From Diprion similis (Eukaryota > Arthropoda > Insecta > Hymenoptera > Diprionidae): DNA of 64,000 nucleotides. A model generated the notes under the pieces. It was given only the letters and a program-made list of their open reading frames with translations, was not told the origin of the DNA and did no database searches. The translations under genes and the position numbers were made by a program. The stretch's first letter is position 1. Every line of letters begins with the position of its first letter. This document shows positions 1 to 12,400 of the stretch, one piece after another. The stretch spans positions 22,780,501 to 22,844,500 of the forward strand of contig NC_060112.1 in the NCBI RefSeq assembly GCF_021155765.1, in the 5' to 3' direction.

Positions 1-2
1 TC

Positions 3-1068
3 AAAGATGTCGTTGAAGTAGTTACCAATCCAGTCAGTGTACAGCAACCGGCTGGTAGCAGTTCGAATCAATCTATTGATTCTAAACAGTTGGGACCTGA
101 CCACAAAACTTTGAGCCAGATGCAGGGCAGAAAGCGTAAACGACAATCTAATTATCATGATGATACTAAAATTCCAGAGTCGCAAGATGATTTGTCAACA
201 CCGATACCTTTCCTGCATAAAAAGCTCACGCAAAATTATAGACGAGATAAACGAGAATTGAATTCACCCAAACAGAGTGTAAAGAAGCAAAAAACCTCAT
301 TCCGCGATACAGGGCATAGTTCATTCACTGATGATAGGGAACTTTCTGCAAATACAGAATTGTCTGTTAAATCACTTAGGTAATGATTTTAAAATTGCAA
401 AAGAAAAAACTATCAAGTGAATTTCTTCATTCATTTTGTATTGTATCGTTATATACAGCTTTACAATTCAGGTTCACTTCAGATTTGGAAAACTCATTTT
501 AATATGGATTCTCATTTACTAGACCCAGATACTTTTTTCTGGTGCTACAATTTACTCATATTATCATGTATAGATAGTATCGTATTTAAAAAAAAAATTA
601 CAGAATTTTTCAAGTAACTTCGTGAAATAACTTAATAATCCACAAAACATTACAATGATCAATTTGGAAGATGGGTTTTAAGAATAATGTGACTTCGTAT
701 ATTTTACAGAAACAACAAGAAAAGGAGTAAACAGGAAAATAATAGGAATATGAAAGAGAAAGGCATTCTACCTAGAGAATCATTTGACTACAAAAATGTC
801 GATTTCAGTAGTTTTCAAGGAGGCAGCCGTACGCAGAACCAGATTCCCTTCCAAGCTCAGAACAAGGTGAGTAGCCATATTCGTATGGGCTACAATACTA
901 CATTACAATCGTTTGACATACAATTGATTGAATTTTTGTGAGTAGAAAATGCTCATAGCATGAATTTATGTTTACTAATGAATTCTATTTGAATTTCAGA
1001 AAAAGAATGCACGAGGAAACCGAGGAAAAGGAAACAGAGGTAGTAAGAAGCAAAAATGGAACTGCTAA
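3..1068 (+). CDS. EXOSC10: Exosome component 10 / Rrp6 homologue, C-terminal exons (partial)
   Basis: This is the 3' end of a gene that starts before the window. Three exons join in frame: 3-379 (ends phase 2 at a GTAATG donor), 710-866 (acceptor TTTTACAG, donor GTGAGT) and 1000-1068 (acceptor ATTTCAG), ending in TAA. About 200 residues are visible. They are basic and low in complexity, with Lys/Arg clusters such as GRKRKRQ, then FDYKNVDFSSFQGGS, then a Gly/Arg/Lys-rich tail ending KQKWNC. The FDY..VDFSSF block followed by a basic tail matches the C-terminus of metazoan EXOSC10, the nuclear RNA exosome 3'-5' exoribonuclease, where the corresponding block reads YDYSQSDFKAF. The DEDD catalytic domain and HRDC domain would lie upstream, outside the window. 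A nuclear role in RNA decay and rRNA processing is family knowledge. The identity rests on one motif plus composition. Confidence 0.72.
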
Positions 1069-1132
1069 TCCCATTCGTTGGTAAAAATTAAAATATATTG
1101 CGAAAAAGGAGTAAGTTGCTTCTGAAAACTGA

Positions 1133-1138
1133 AATAAA
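1133..1138 (+). terminator. Polyadenylation signal of the exosome component gene
   Basis: An AATAAA hexamer lies about 65 nt after the TAA stop of the upstream gene, a typical position for a short insect 3' UTR. Confidence 0.5.
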
Positions 1139-1921
1139 TAATATATTGGGAATATTTGATGAAATTGGCCGCTTACACTGATGTCAATCCTACTGTGATT
1201 TGTAAGGGATTTTTCTCGACCTCGATGAATGTCTGTAGAAATTTCTCTCTGTGTCATCAGGTCAATAATAAGAAAAAACTGAATGTGAATGACGTTTCGG
1301 CCCTGATGGGGGGGTGCCTACTTGCATCCTACTGTCGGGGCATAGGATATGAAATAACCGCGATTAGCGCGAGTGATTACTTTTATCAAATACTCTGTTT
1401 ACTAGATGTCTCATACCGCAGCATATAGAACCATTCAGCTTGTTTGAAGTTATTTTTCTTTTGGTTTTAATTCCTCAATATCGAGTGTCTGCATACCAAT
1501 TATTGATATTATTGGTAATTAATGTCCTTCAACTTTCTACCTATTTAGTTTGTTTTTCAAGCAATAAAACGTTTCAAATCTGAACATCAATATTTTACAT
1601 TCCTTACAGTGAAAACTGTGTATTAATGTCCCACATTATAAACTAATAAACTAGATCGTGGGTTTGGATACAATACATTCCACCTTCATTATGATTCATT
1701 CCATTAGTGTTAAATAGTAATTAAGGCTTTTCCTTATTTTTTCTAACTTCGGTCTACTCTTTGATGAAATGTCATCAATTTGTTCATGGTAATAGCTTAG
1801 AAACTAGAGTTGAGTCATTTCCAGTGGTATTCTGACAACATTCACGTGGCTGGTGTATCATATCATAGCTTACCGTTTTATCTGCACGTTTCCTTTAAGT
1901 TAGACCAAACGTCAATCGTGG
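1139..1921. other. Intergenic spacer with no gene seen
   Basis: The spacer between the exosome gene and the lipase is AT-rich. Short open frames in it have no splice context or recognisable motifs. It should contain the lipase promoter. Confidence 0.5.
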
Positions 1922-1926
1922 TCAGT
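1922..1926 (+). promoter_or_regulatory. Candidate initiator (TCAGT) of the lipase gene
   Basis: TCAGT, the arthropod initiator consensus, occurs 31 nt before the lipase ATG. I see no clear TATA box about 30 nt upstream of it. Such a short motif is common by chance. Confidence 0.25.
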
Positions 1927-1952
1927 ACGTCAAGGGCAACACTGACCTCAAC

Positions 1953-3918
1953 ATGAATGCAATTAGCATTTTTATTTTCGGTATTGCGTCGCATATGCTT
2001 TTTATTAACAATTACTCAAGTGCTACAATTATCAGTTCAATAACAATCAAAAACGGTAGCCTAGTAAGATCTCATTGGGGTGGAATCGGAAATCTTACTC
2101 GTGAACAATTCAATATTTCGGGTAATATTTTGTCAGTGAATAAAACAAATTTTCTTCGGGCTGACAAAGTAGATTGTCTAGGTTTGGGAAGTGCAGTTGC
2201 AAGCACTCTGCACTGGCTTCTTGTTGGAAGTTGCCAAGATTGTGACAATTTGGATGTAAAGTTTTACCTGTCATCAAGAACGCAACGCCATCGAGTCGAG
2301 GTTTTAGTTGGAAGACAATTTGGCTTGGAATGGACAGATTTTCAAATAAACCGAAGAACTGTTCTCATTGTTCATGGGTTTTTGTCTCATGGCAATGAAA
2401 TATGGGTTAAAACTATGGAAGATGCATTCCTTTTGTGGGTGAGTAACGATCATTTAAGTGTATGAGGCTTCCCTTCTTAACTGCACCTGCAGTTTTATTA
2501 TGTTTAATATACATGGCAACATTTTCCCACAAAACATGTCATCGAAAATCGTGCAGTCTTATTTTCTAATACTACATGGTTTATCGATTGAACTTCACCT
2601 TCAAAATACAATTGCTTTTAGGATGACGTTAATGTGATTGTTGTTGATTGGAGTGCTGGAGGAAATTCCTGGAATTACTACAAGGCTGTTGTATATACCA
2701 GGATTGTTGGAAACAAAATTACCAGGTTTGTCACTGACTACTGAACATATCCCTGCATTAAAACAGTTTTATTATCTATTTTCACAATCCGTAGATCTAT
2801 TGATACGACAATGTTTTTAATTTGTTTAGATTTTTAGGCCAGATAGCTAACACTACGCTGGCTAGTGGAAAAATACACCCAAGTCAATGGGGCGCACTGC
2901 ACTTGGTGGGCCATAGCCTGGGGGCTCACATTTGTGGTTTTGTGTGTCATAACTTCAATCGTGGGCATAACAACTGGTTAATAAAACGAGTAACTGGTTT
3001 AGATCCTGCACAGCCATGTTTTACTACAAAAGATCCTGCTATGAAATTGGATAGAACGGACGCGCCCTTTGTTGATATTATTCATACAAATGGTCGATTG
3101 CTGTCACGGTTGGGGCTTGGATTACCGACACCAATAGGTGTGGTCTAGTTTATAGACTCTCTAATGGTTTCATAATTATACTCATTCTAATGCATAGTTA
3201 ATTTGTAAAAATATACCATAAATGATTGTTTCCCAACTTATATATAGTAAATAATTTGTTATTCATAACTTACAAACGCAACTCAACGACTTTGTATGTT
3301 ATTTTCAGGTCATGTTGATTTTTATCCAAATGGTGGAATGAAGCAGCCTGGTTGCAGTCCAATGATGGACTCTTCCTTTTTTAACTTCTTACCTATTTCA
3401 AATTCGAGTAAGTAGAGCAGACGAAAAGCGATTTCTTGGTAATAAATAAATTTATATTTTAATGAATTTTTAAGAAATCCAAGAAATAATATGCAGCCAT
3501 GGACGCTCCTATGCATATCTGATAGAATCATTATATTCTGCGGTAACGAATAATTGCACTTTTTGGGCTCATCCCTGGGACATGACATACAGAGGCGCTC
3601 TGAAAGCTTTGAGCCAAACTTGTCATCCAAGAAATTGTACTGAAATGGGCATCAGAGCTGAGAATTATTCACAACGAGGCATCTTTTATGTTGCTACTTC
3701 CGAACATCCACCGTACTGTGGTAAGCTTTGAAATTCAGATAGGAAATAATTACTTTCATTGGTGGAATATTGCCAACACTAGTATTAATTTTTCTGTAAT
3801 CAGTTATCCATTAATCCATTTAATCTTTCTCTATTCATATTCAGTGGGTGATACTGCTATTAATCAGAATCAACTCGGTAACCTCGCAGAGGATCTAGCT
3901 GGGCAATTGGAGGATTGA
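1953..3918 (+). CDS. Secreted lipase of the pancreatic lipase / phospholipase A1 family
   Basis: Six exons join in frame to a 438-residue protein: 1953-2438, 2622-2725, 2830-3137, 3309-3407, 3475-3720 and 3845-3918. All introns are GT-AG. A hydrophobic N-terminus (MNAISIFIFGIASHMLF) looks like a signal peptide. The alpha/beta-hydrolase fold starts with VKFYLSS and TVLIVHGF. The nucleophile elbow GHSLGA puts the catalytic serine near residue 226, GLDPAQP gives the aspartate near 255, and CSHGRSY gives the histidine near 341, so the triad is complete. Paired cysteines follow, including C..W...Y.GAL and NCTEMG, and the enzyme-like region ends at HPPYC. This layout is typical of insect lipase-H/PLA1-like enzymes that hydrolyse acyl esters of lipids outside the cell. 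Triglyceride versus phospholipid preference cannot be read from sequence. The last 24 residues are a short acidic tail on a separate exon, which has a diverged duplicate 1.4 kb downstream. Confidence 0.88.
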
Positions 3919-4125
3919 TGAAAATGCTTTGGGAGAAGAAAGAATTTCTAAAATAACAACTATCTAAGAAATGCAAGTAGATTTAGGCTTTCCTGATATA
4001 TATTTAAAAAATTACCTGCCTGTTAAATAACCGTGTACGATGATATATAAAAGTTATGTATAATTAAATTTCGTTTCTGCAATCATTGTGTAACATGTAT
4101 TATTTTTGGTTCATCTTGTAGTCAT

Positions 4126-4131
4126 AATAAA
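4126..4131 (+). terminator. Polyadenylation signal of the lipase gene
   Basis: AATAAA lies about 210 nt after the lipase TGA, in a 3' UTR-like AT-rich stretch. A similar stretch recurs near 5.4-5.6 kb. Confidence 0.5.
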
Positions 4132-4852
4132 CCTTAAAGTTTTACCTTTGCATTCCATTCTTCATCAACGGCGTGCTAGATATTCATTTTCCAATAATGT
4201 TTTCTCATCCATGATAAAAAACTTTTGAGCAAGTGGAATGAGCTACTGAGCGAACTCAAATATAAAGTAAAGTCGAACAAAATATGAAATTAATTATGGT
4301 CATTTATCAATCCTATAAAAAGTTATAACGGTATTCCTTACTATCACTGCTGACGAGACTGATGCAACAAATAGATAAGTAAAATAGAAAATGTAATTAC
4401 TACATTTTTGATTGAGTTTTAAGGGGTAACAAAATTGTTAGCAATTATTACTATTACCAGTAAAACAGAAATAAGTTTTAATGTACGCAGACTGTTCCGT
4501 ACATAATGAATGATAGTAACAATAAATGTTGAGAACAGCGTTTCTTAATATTTATTGTAATGAACATATATAAAGTAAGCAATAGTGTTATCTATTATAT
4601 CTTGTACGAATATCAAATTGAGGGAGCTCAAAAGAAGCAAAAGTCTAATATTTCATATTATGTCGATCGGTAGGAAAAACTTGGTTAGCTGATTTAGTAT
4701 TCCTGCTATAACACAGGTCAACGAAAAAAATATTTTCAAAAACTTTTCGAATCAATGTACCTAAATATATATATTATGTATTTTTGGGTGCTGGAGCTGT
4801 ACTTGGTATGAGTTTGTTTTCATCACCAACGATTCTTTCTCAATAAGCTATC

Positions 4853-4883
<31 letters not shown>

Positions 4884-5276
4884 TCAAAACATAGAAAAAT
4901 TTTGAAATGAAAAATTAAAAAATCCTAAGAATTCCTCTACCTGGTCTCAGTAAAATTTTTTGCATAGCTTTTTCTTCGATGTGATGCATTCTGTTGTTCT
5001 CTGTGAAGCGACTAACAGCAATGACCCATCATTTTAGTATTCCGGTAACTTTATAACACTAAAATATAATGCCGACTTAATAATATTTCGATTAAAAATA
5101 TTTTCTATGGGTATTTTTGGAAATAATTTATCTTTATTTAATATATTAAAATGTGAGAAATTTTCAGGTGATAGAATTTTTTTATCATTATTTTCGGAAT
5201 CAGCACACCAAATGATACAGGAATTAGCTAAAATTATTAAAAAAGTTATTTCATCGTTGGCCTGTGTAATTAATAG
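4132..5276. other. Intergenic AT-rich DNA, no gene seen
   Basis: No open frame of note. It contains a pure (AT)n microsatellite of about 25 bp at 4856-4880. It separates the lipase from the duplicated terminal exon. Confidence 0.45.
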
Positions 5277-5600
5277 GTGATATTGCTGATGATAAGAATG
5301 AGCTTAACTTAAAAAGGATCTGGATTGAGGACCGAACCACTAATGGTAAATTGATGAGCAGGGAAAGTATTCCAAGATTATAGATCACGTATCAAATATA
5401 TCGGTAAATAAATGCTTTTATTGACTTATTTTATAAAAACATGCCTGTTCATCTTAAATAACCACGTATTATCACACTACATTAAAAATATTTACAATTA
5501 AATTTCGTGTGTTTCTTTTTTTTATCTTGTAATTATTATATACAGTGTTTATTTTTTGGTTCAGTTTGTCTTTTACGTTACATGTATTTAAACCGCGTAT
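5277..5600 (+). pseudogene. Diverged duplicate of the lipase terminal exon and 3' UTR (or an alternative last exon)
   Basis: An acceptor-like TTAATAG is followed by sequence resembling the lipase last exon by eye: GGTGATATTGCTGATGATAAG here against GGTGATACTGCTATTAATCA in the intact gene. Read in the same splice phase, it stays open for about 35 codons to a TAG at 5381-5383 and starts GDIADDKNELN, compared with VGDTAINQNQL in the intact exon. Similarity continues into the 3' UTR: CCTGCCTGTT..TAAATAACC, AATTAAATTTCGT and TTTTTGGTTCA recur in order near 5445-5565. An AATAAA follows the stop at 5407-5412. I could not recognise upstream exons between 4.2 and 5.2 kb. It is either the remnant of a tandem gene duplication or a usable alternative 3' exon. 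Confidence 0.55.
5407..5412 (+). terminator. AATAAA after the duplicated lipase exon
   Basis: AATAAA lies 24 nt after the TAG that would end the duplicated terminal exon. It would be needed if that exon is used, but it could be chance in AT-rich DNA. Confidence 0.25.
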
Positions 5601-6363
5601 ACATATGCATACTAAACGAATTACGATTATTATTATTATTATATTATTCTATACGAATTATTGTCAACCTTTGATGAATATCAAGTGAGGTTCTGTAGTT
5701 ACTACTTAGTGACTGCAATTGTGCTTTGTAATTCATTTGCTAAATTACAACAGTTTTTTTTTTACGTTCACATGGCAATGCTAAATGAATTATCGAATAT
5801 GTATTGTATATATTATATTTGCATCGGATAAATATATACGCCAGTGACATATTAAGTGACGTATATTAATACCGTAATCGTTTGTAAATTCGTTTCTTTT
5901 TATCACTAAAAATCGCTGTTTTAATTATCGTCCATAAAACCCAACGTCAGTTTTGCCATTTTTAATTGAAATCAGCGTCAATTTGCACTCCGTTTAAACT
6001 AGTCAGTGACGTTAATCACTGGGAAAAATATCACGGTGATGTTAAATCCCGTACAATTACCACCGCGCAGAACAGATTTATGCATGACGCACAAGGTAGC
6101 ACGTTGCTGCAATGATCAGGGTGTAAAGTGAAGAAAAAAAAGGAGAAATAATCAAATTCGAGAAACATTGAATTTCGTAAAATAATATTGTGTATATGTA
6201 AATGTTCGATATACGGCAGAGCAAAGATATCACATTGATATCCTCGGCCTGTTTGATAAAATACGTATAAATTAAAATTAGATACTCGAATATATCTCTA
6301 TAGTGACTGGAATAAATTTGTCGTGTGATATTTTTAAGATGATTCAAGATTGGATTATTGAGA
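5601..6363. other. Intergenic DNA, no gene seen
   Basis: An AT-rich spacer between the plus-strand lipase region and the minus-strand nostrin 3' end. It has a short TTA/ATT run near 5627. Open frames on both strands are short and show no family motif. Confidence 0.4.
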
Positions 6364-6369
6364 TTTATT
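6364..6369 (-). terminator. Candidate polyadenylation signal of nostrin
   Basis: TTTATT on the plus strand reads AATAAA on the minus strand, about 225 nt beyond the nostrin stop codon. Confidence 0.35.
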
Positions 6370-6592
6370 CATATAGCTGCAGAACGAATGCTAACTTCGC
6401 GTCGCGAAAGCTTTCTATTATTTCTCTGTACGTATATTGCACACATATACGTATAGCCAATAAATACAGTATCGCTTACACCAAAATTAGAAAATGTTAT
6501 TTTTAACTAGGTGAATTTAAGGTGTAGCTATAACATAATCTTCTAGAATTTTCCCTTCTCGTATACCTACGAATTTTACGCGTATAAATGGT

Positions 6593-9481
6593 TCAATGGA
6601 TCACTTGAACGTACGTCGCTGGGAATATTCCGGTTCTGCCCCTGCATTCTCCGACCCACCAGCCGTCGGCTTGTTTTTCATGAATGGTTATCAAGTCCCC
6701 GGGGATCAAGCTCAATTCGTCATTCAAGTTAGCCGCGTATTGGTACATCGCTCGGCATTGTTCCGTTCTGTTATTTTTCACCGTTATATTGGTCGATTCG
6801 ATATCTTGGTTGTTATTGTCCTCGGAATGATTGCTGAACTCGTCAAAATCACTGAAATCCTCTTCGTCGGGCGGGTTTTCCGAATTACCATCACCGGCTG
6901 TCCGGTCAGCCCAATCGCGGTTGTCCGTTTCCCGATCCTTCGACAAATGGTTATCCAATTCGTCCTGATTGTTTTCTTGCAGCTGTTCCAACGACTCGTT
7001 TCTTACCCAATTTGGAACCTGAAAATCACGACGCAAAGTTAACTAATTTGAAAAGGCAGCTTCTTTGCTCGATCCGTACAATGTATCGTATTGCTAGATA
7101 TAATTGTTAATTTTTATATGTGTATACTGACCTTGAGAACACTCTGTTGTAGACCCTGTCTGTCTCTTGATACTAATATGTGTTGTGCCAAGGGATGTTT
7201 TCCCCGCTTTCCGCCCTCGATTTCCGAGAGCGCCCCCCCGACTTTATATCTCGCAGCTTCCAAGTACGTAAGCATGGACCGCATCTGTAAATATACGTGT
7301 TTTATTTGGGATTTCTTCACACCGATTAGAGGATTTTTGATAATTTACTTAATTTAGCTACTGAGGAAACTTTAATGTTTTCTATATCGTAGATTTTCGA
7401 GGTAAAAAGTTGTGGAGTGAGACATATCCATAAATCTTTAAGAGATATCCTGGTGGATACGCATAAGTTATTACGATATCGAGAAGTGACGTGCAAGGCC
7501 GTTACTTCTTTCCCCGACATAAATGTATGTATACGTACAACGTGTAGCCTGCAGTTTGTACAAACACGTATATTTAATACAGATTATAAGTAAAAGGCAA
7601 GGCCAGTCCGAAAAATATCGACTTTCAATCGGTTGCAGATATATTCCTATCGATGCGAAGGTTGTTGCGTAAAAATGTCAATTGCATATTAAAATTCGAG
7701 TGCGAAACACCGAGTTGAATATTCAGTTTAAGAAACTGGTTCGCTCGCAAACGGTTCGTGAAACGATCGTAATTACACGCACGTGTCACGGTAAATAAGA
7801 AACAGATAATAACGCCATACGTGATGGAGTTTCTCCGTGACATTCTGCGTGCTTTCGTCGGCAGCGAATGCTGGTGTTGTAATGAAGGCTCTGTGAAGCG
7901 TTTCCAAACCCTCCCTTCCGCGTTTTTCCCGATCTAAATCCTGCCTGATCAGATGTAGCACCCTGACCAAAGCCTGCTTTCTCCGTTCCCGGTTCATCGC
8001 CAACGTAACGTGTTCGGCGTAAAAATCGGGCAACAACTGTTCGGCGTTGGTGGATTCGTTGTTGTCTATTCTCCGGGTAAGATTCCTTAGGATTTCAACG
8101 TCCTGAAGTACGTTGCAGCTGTGAATCGGCGCGTCAAGACGCTCGGCGCTCTGCAATTTCAAATATCGAATATATTGAAGCGGTTCAAGTTCATCCCGGC
8201 GTTTACAAAAAGCGGCTGGGTACTTAGTAAAAAGAAAATATCGACCCACCTGCTGGAGTCGAGGCGACAAAGCGTGCAAATGAGCCAAGTAGACGTTCGC
8301 CAGGTCTTTTAGTGCGCTCAGCCTCTCCTCCTCGAGGAGTTCCATTTGCTTCGCACCTTTTCGTATCGTGCTTTCGTACTCCAGTCTCGCTCTTTCGGCT
8401 CTGACGCTTACGGTGTAAAATTCGGTGTCAGCTCTCCTCGAAGCATCCTCGGACTTTCTCCTTCTCGTCTCGAGTTTGTTCGCTTCTTTCTCCGTCATCT
8501 GATGATTCGACGATTTATTGTTGTTCTGCTGCCCTTGACTCATCGACTGTATTCGCGCGAGGTCCTGAAGACGCTCGTTGTCTCTCGCACAGGCGAAACT
8601 TTGCTTTTTACTTTTCGCCGCCACGTTCCTCCACTCCTGCAAAGATTTCGCCGACTTGTCCACTGAATTTTCAATCACCTTTCTAGATCGCCCTTGAGCT
8701 TCCGCGACTCCCACCTGCAAATTTAACCATTAAATATGTATATCTATTATAGGCATGGATATATATTATATATATTTTCAACACACAATATAATGATCAC
8801 GGAGTCAAATCGTTGCAGCCAATTGATGGATCTCCATATAATTGCGCAGCCCAATTATTGCCTTTCCTATTCAAGACCAATTATTTTTCACACTATTCTA
8901 TTTCTCTGCAACATTGCTTTTCTACAATTGACCACACTTTCACCGTCGTTATAAACTATAACACATAATGACTTTTGTATCCGAGTAAATTACGCTTGAC
9001 AGCGAATATAGAATCGTTTTTTACCCTCAACGGTTTTGCCAGTTGTTCTCCAAGCGCCATTCCCCAGACTCTGTGGGCTTCGGCAGCTGCATCCATTTCT
9101 TCCCCGATGCATCTCCAAGCCTCGTTTACACCCCCCGCACTGTTCCCTCCTAAATTAATTTTGAAGAGCACGATAGCATCATTGCACTTTGAAATAACAG
9201 CTGCGCTATGCGCAGAATGACCGCTACATCTTACGTACATACCTTGATCCCTGGAGCAGGCCTTCGTCAATTTTCCTCCCAGTTTGCTGAGTCCCTTCGC
9301 ATACGTTGCTTCCAATTCAGCCCTTTGCGAAGAAATGGTAGTTGTTAAATTTTAGTTTAACAAGCTGGATTATCGAGAGAATTTCGCTTTACCTTTCATG
9401 GAGAATAGCCGCGAGCTCCTTGCAGAAATCACCGCCCTGTTTAACGTATCTGCGAACATCTTCAAACCCGCCTTGACCACC
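6593..9481 (-). CDS. Nost: Nostrin: F-BAR and SH3 adaptor (start exon not certain)
   Basis: Seven minus-strand exons join in frame: 9393-9481, 9243-9322, 9025-9149, 8250-8714, 7821-8150, 7132-7284 and 6593-7018, ending in TGA. They give 555 residues. The first ~260 form an F-BAR domain: FEDVRRYVKQGGDFCKELAAIL, AELEATYAKGLSKLGGKL and NEAWRCIGEEMDAAAEAHRV are diagnostic. A coiled-coil middle includes MNRERRKQAL. A Ser/Asn/acidic linker leads to a C-terminal SH3 domain (residues ~504-555) with AMYQYAA, DELSLIPGDLI, ADGWWVGE and GIFPATYV. Domain order and motifs match nostrin, which binds membranes by F-BAR and, through SH3, partners such as dynamin, N-WASP and, in vertebrates, eNOS. The first coding exon listed begins in phase 0 and has no ATG. 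The N-terminus comes either from a short unseen exon or from the long exon at 13729-15396, which also ends in phase 0. Confidence 0.87.
8151..8249 (-). other. 99-nt intron in nostrin that keeps the frame open
   Basis: The minus strand shows CAG|GTGGGT as donor and AAATTGCAG as acceptor around 99 nt, a multiple of three with no stop codon. If retained, it adds 33 residues (VGRYFLF...KLQ) inside the F-BAR-adjacent coiled coil. I treat it as an intron because removing it restores the spacing seen in other nostrins and the inserted residues are not helical-heptad-like. Confidence 0.65.
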
Positions 9482-12400
9482 CTGAAAGATAGAAAATTTA
9501 AAATCGTAGACATTTTTTTCACTCGCGAAGTGTGAAACCAAGTACCCGTGGCATGTGTACGTTCTCTTGCAATTATATGTGTACTTAACGAGTGAAAGTA
9601 TGCGCTGGGTGTAATAAGATTTTCTTATCCTGTATAAAACGATTATTATTTTTTTTTTAATCATCATTTAGTGCATTATGAAATAAAGTGGAAGATAGAT
9701 ATCAACACATCAATCTTTACATTTAAGAAAGTATACCGATAATACCTGGGGTTGAATACTATAGTTTTATTTCTGAAACGGTAAGAATTATTTGATTTCC
9801 AATGAATCAAAAGCTTGCCTTCGTTATATAGGTTTCAAACAAGATGGGGGTTTTCAACAGTAAATGAAAAAGAAAGTCCAATAAACTGTGAAGCAAATTT
9901 CCGCTTATTGTTGCGAGCGAGAATAGACACGATATTACACTGCTCTATTTACGAAAGGATACTTTGGAAAAGAAAAAAAGAAGTAACAACGATTCCTCGC
10001 CTCGAGACGCTTGAATAACCTGAAGAACCTGACGGTAACCGTATTTCGTGCCGGGTCAAACGTTCTCCGCTGTCTTTATTGTACGACCGTTACTTTAGAT
10101 TTTCTAGAGCCTAGAGAAATTGCGAGCGCCTGCATAAACCCGAGTTATCGCGAAATTCATCGAACGTTGAAGAATTAAAAAGAAAAATCATCTCAGTTCC
10201 GTTAATCTCTTGTCTACATCGTTATCCTACCGATTCGGTTTCGCAATCAAACCTCTCGAGTCTACCACAGCTGCGCATGTAATTAAAGACGTTTGCCGAT
10301 CTCCTCCGCGATTCTTGATTAACCAGAATTGGAGCCAAACGGTTGTAAGCGAGGTGTCGCAAAAGACGTGAAAGTGTATTTAATTTCTTTTCTCAATCGA
10401 TGTAAAGAAGTAGCCGATGAACTAACTTCGATTTTGCGGTAGATGATTATAATAGCTTCAACGTCTCATAAGACTTGTTATATATACATAGGTATATATA
10501 ATACCCGCGAAGCCATCGGGTTTTTACCTCCCCTCGTCGGAAAAATAAAAGAAAAGCCCACGTTTTTGCCTCTAAAATCAATCAAGCAATTGCTTTTGCT
10601 AATTTACTTCCGTTTGACATTTCGCCTCGAGTCAATTTCACTTTTCACTATGTAGTACGTACGTACATAATAATAATACATTGGCGGTGCTTTACGCGCT
10701 GCTCTGGGTATCAAATAGAGCCGATCGCGGGGATTGATTTAAAAATAAAATTACTCTTCTATAGGTAGAGGAGAATTAAGAGTTCCCTGGGTAGACCTGC
10801 AGGCCTCCTGTACGTACACGCGATATTTGTTCATGCGTGTTCGCTCACGTGGTATCGAGGATATATTTACACCCGTATACACCATCTCATACTCAATGGG
10901 CGCGATCGAGTCGTCGACTTGGCATAAGGTCATGCTTGGCTAGCATTTTGGAGGAGTAGAGTATATAGAGTGACGGCCATCCTACGGCAGGCTGATCACG
11001 GTTTAGATAACTCACGATCAGCTATAACAGCGGCTCTAGTTTTACTACCGTAAAGTGAAACTATTATAAGTTATTCTGCGTGTATAAACCCTGTATCTTC
11101 GCATTACCGATCGGAATGCGAAAGATGTCGAAGTGCAGGTTATATCGCAATGCGATAGATTCTGTTACGCGTTACAGACATATAATTTACTATACGTATA
11201 TCGAGCCGCAGTCATCGTGAAAAACTTGCTTTTCGAAACGACAGGAAACGTGCAGTTTCGTAGACCGATTTCTCTCTCTGGCGAATCTCCGCCTGGAGGC
11301 GTGTGTACCATACTATTACATTATATTATATTATATACACCTGTAACTCGCTTGAAAGAAAACTATTCTTCGAACAAGAATCTCAAGAGACTCTCGCCTG
11401 CATGACTACCTTGTATCCCCTATATCTATGTACAGTGCTGTCGACTCGGCAGCGGTTATAATATTAAAATTACTGTTTACGATTGTATTATGGTTGCTGG
11501 TTTTGTTTGTAACAAAATTAACGGTGCACTTTCAAAGAATATTTTATATGCCTATATATACTCTATGCGGCCGTTAAAATAACGACCCGCAGTCTGTATC
11601 CTATGATGGACCCGTTGAAGGCTGATGGAATTGTAAATCTTACCACAAACCTTTCTCAGCTATCCGTACTATCATTATGTACCTACGGAAGTAGGATTTT
11701 TACGTTTCAGCTAATCCGAAATTACCGATTCTATACCCGGATATTAATTTTTCTGAAAACATCTGCAGCTATAGTGATGAGTAAGCAGAATATATTATTC
11801 GTACAAACGTTCAAATCTCGTGACGATTCTATACCATTTTACTATTTCATGTCATATAGCGCATTTCAAAAAATCGGGCGTTCGATCTCGCGGGACGATA
11901 ACGATCAGCCATAAACATACTAGGTATATATACATATAGATGGATGCGTGATTCCTGAAATGCTTTCTTTTCATTTCATTTTGCGCTGCACGTAGTCGAA
12001 CAGAATTTCTCTAGCGCCAAACCGTGTCTTGTTTCCAGACTGCGTAGACAAGCATCAGGCAGCCGAGAGGTTCAAGGAGAAATATACTTATACATTGTAT
12101 ACCTACAGCTGTAGGTATGCTTTTATTATAAATGTATGGATGATGCGTACGCGTGTGTATGTATGACATATGTATGGGTGGTATAAATTGTATACGTGCG
12201 CGTGCCTGCGTACGAACACAGATATATTTTCTCTACACCACTTTCCCACACTTTCCATGACAACGATTGCACTCCGCGGCACTACACGGCGCGCTTTTTA
12301 AAAAATCCAGTTAGATACTTAAAACGTCTGCGAAATGAGCGGCGCGTGATTTGCGAATAAATAATTACTGAATAAATGTGCGAGAGTAAACGAAGAAATA

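Noticed and set aside
6596-7042. 148-codon plus-strand frame over the nostrin SH3 exon
   Set aside because: Antisense to a clear SH3-coding exon with correct splice sites; no family match of its own.
9545-9553. ATG-CCA-CGG|GTACTT as the nostrin start exon
   Set aside because: Phase fits, but the donor is poor and the intron would be only about 60 nt; kept only as a possibility in the noncoding entry.
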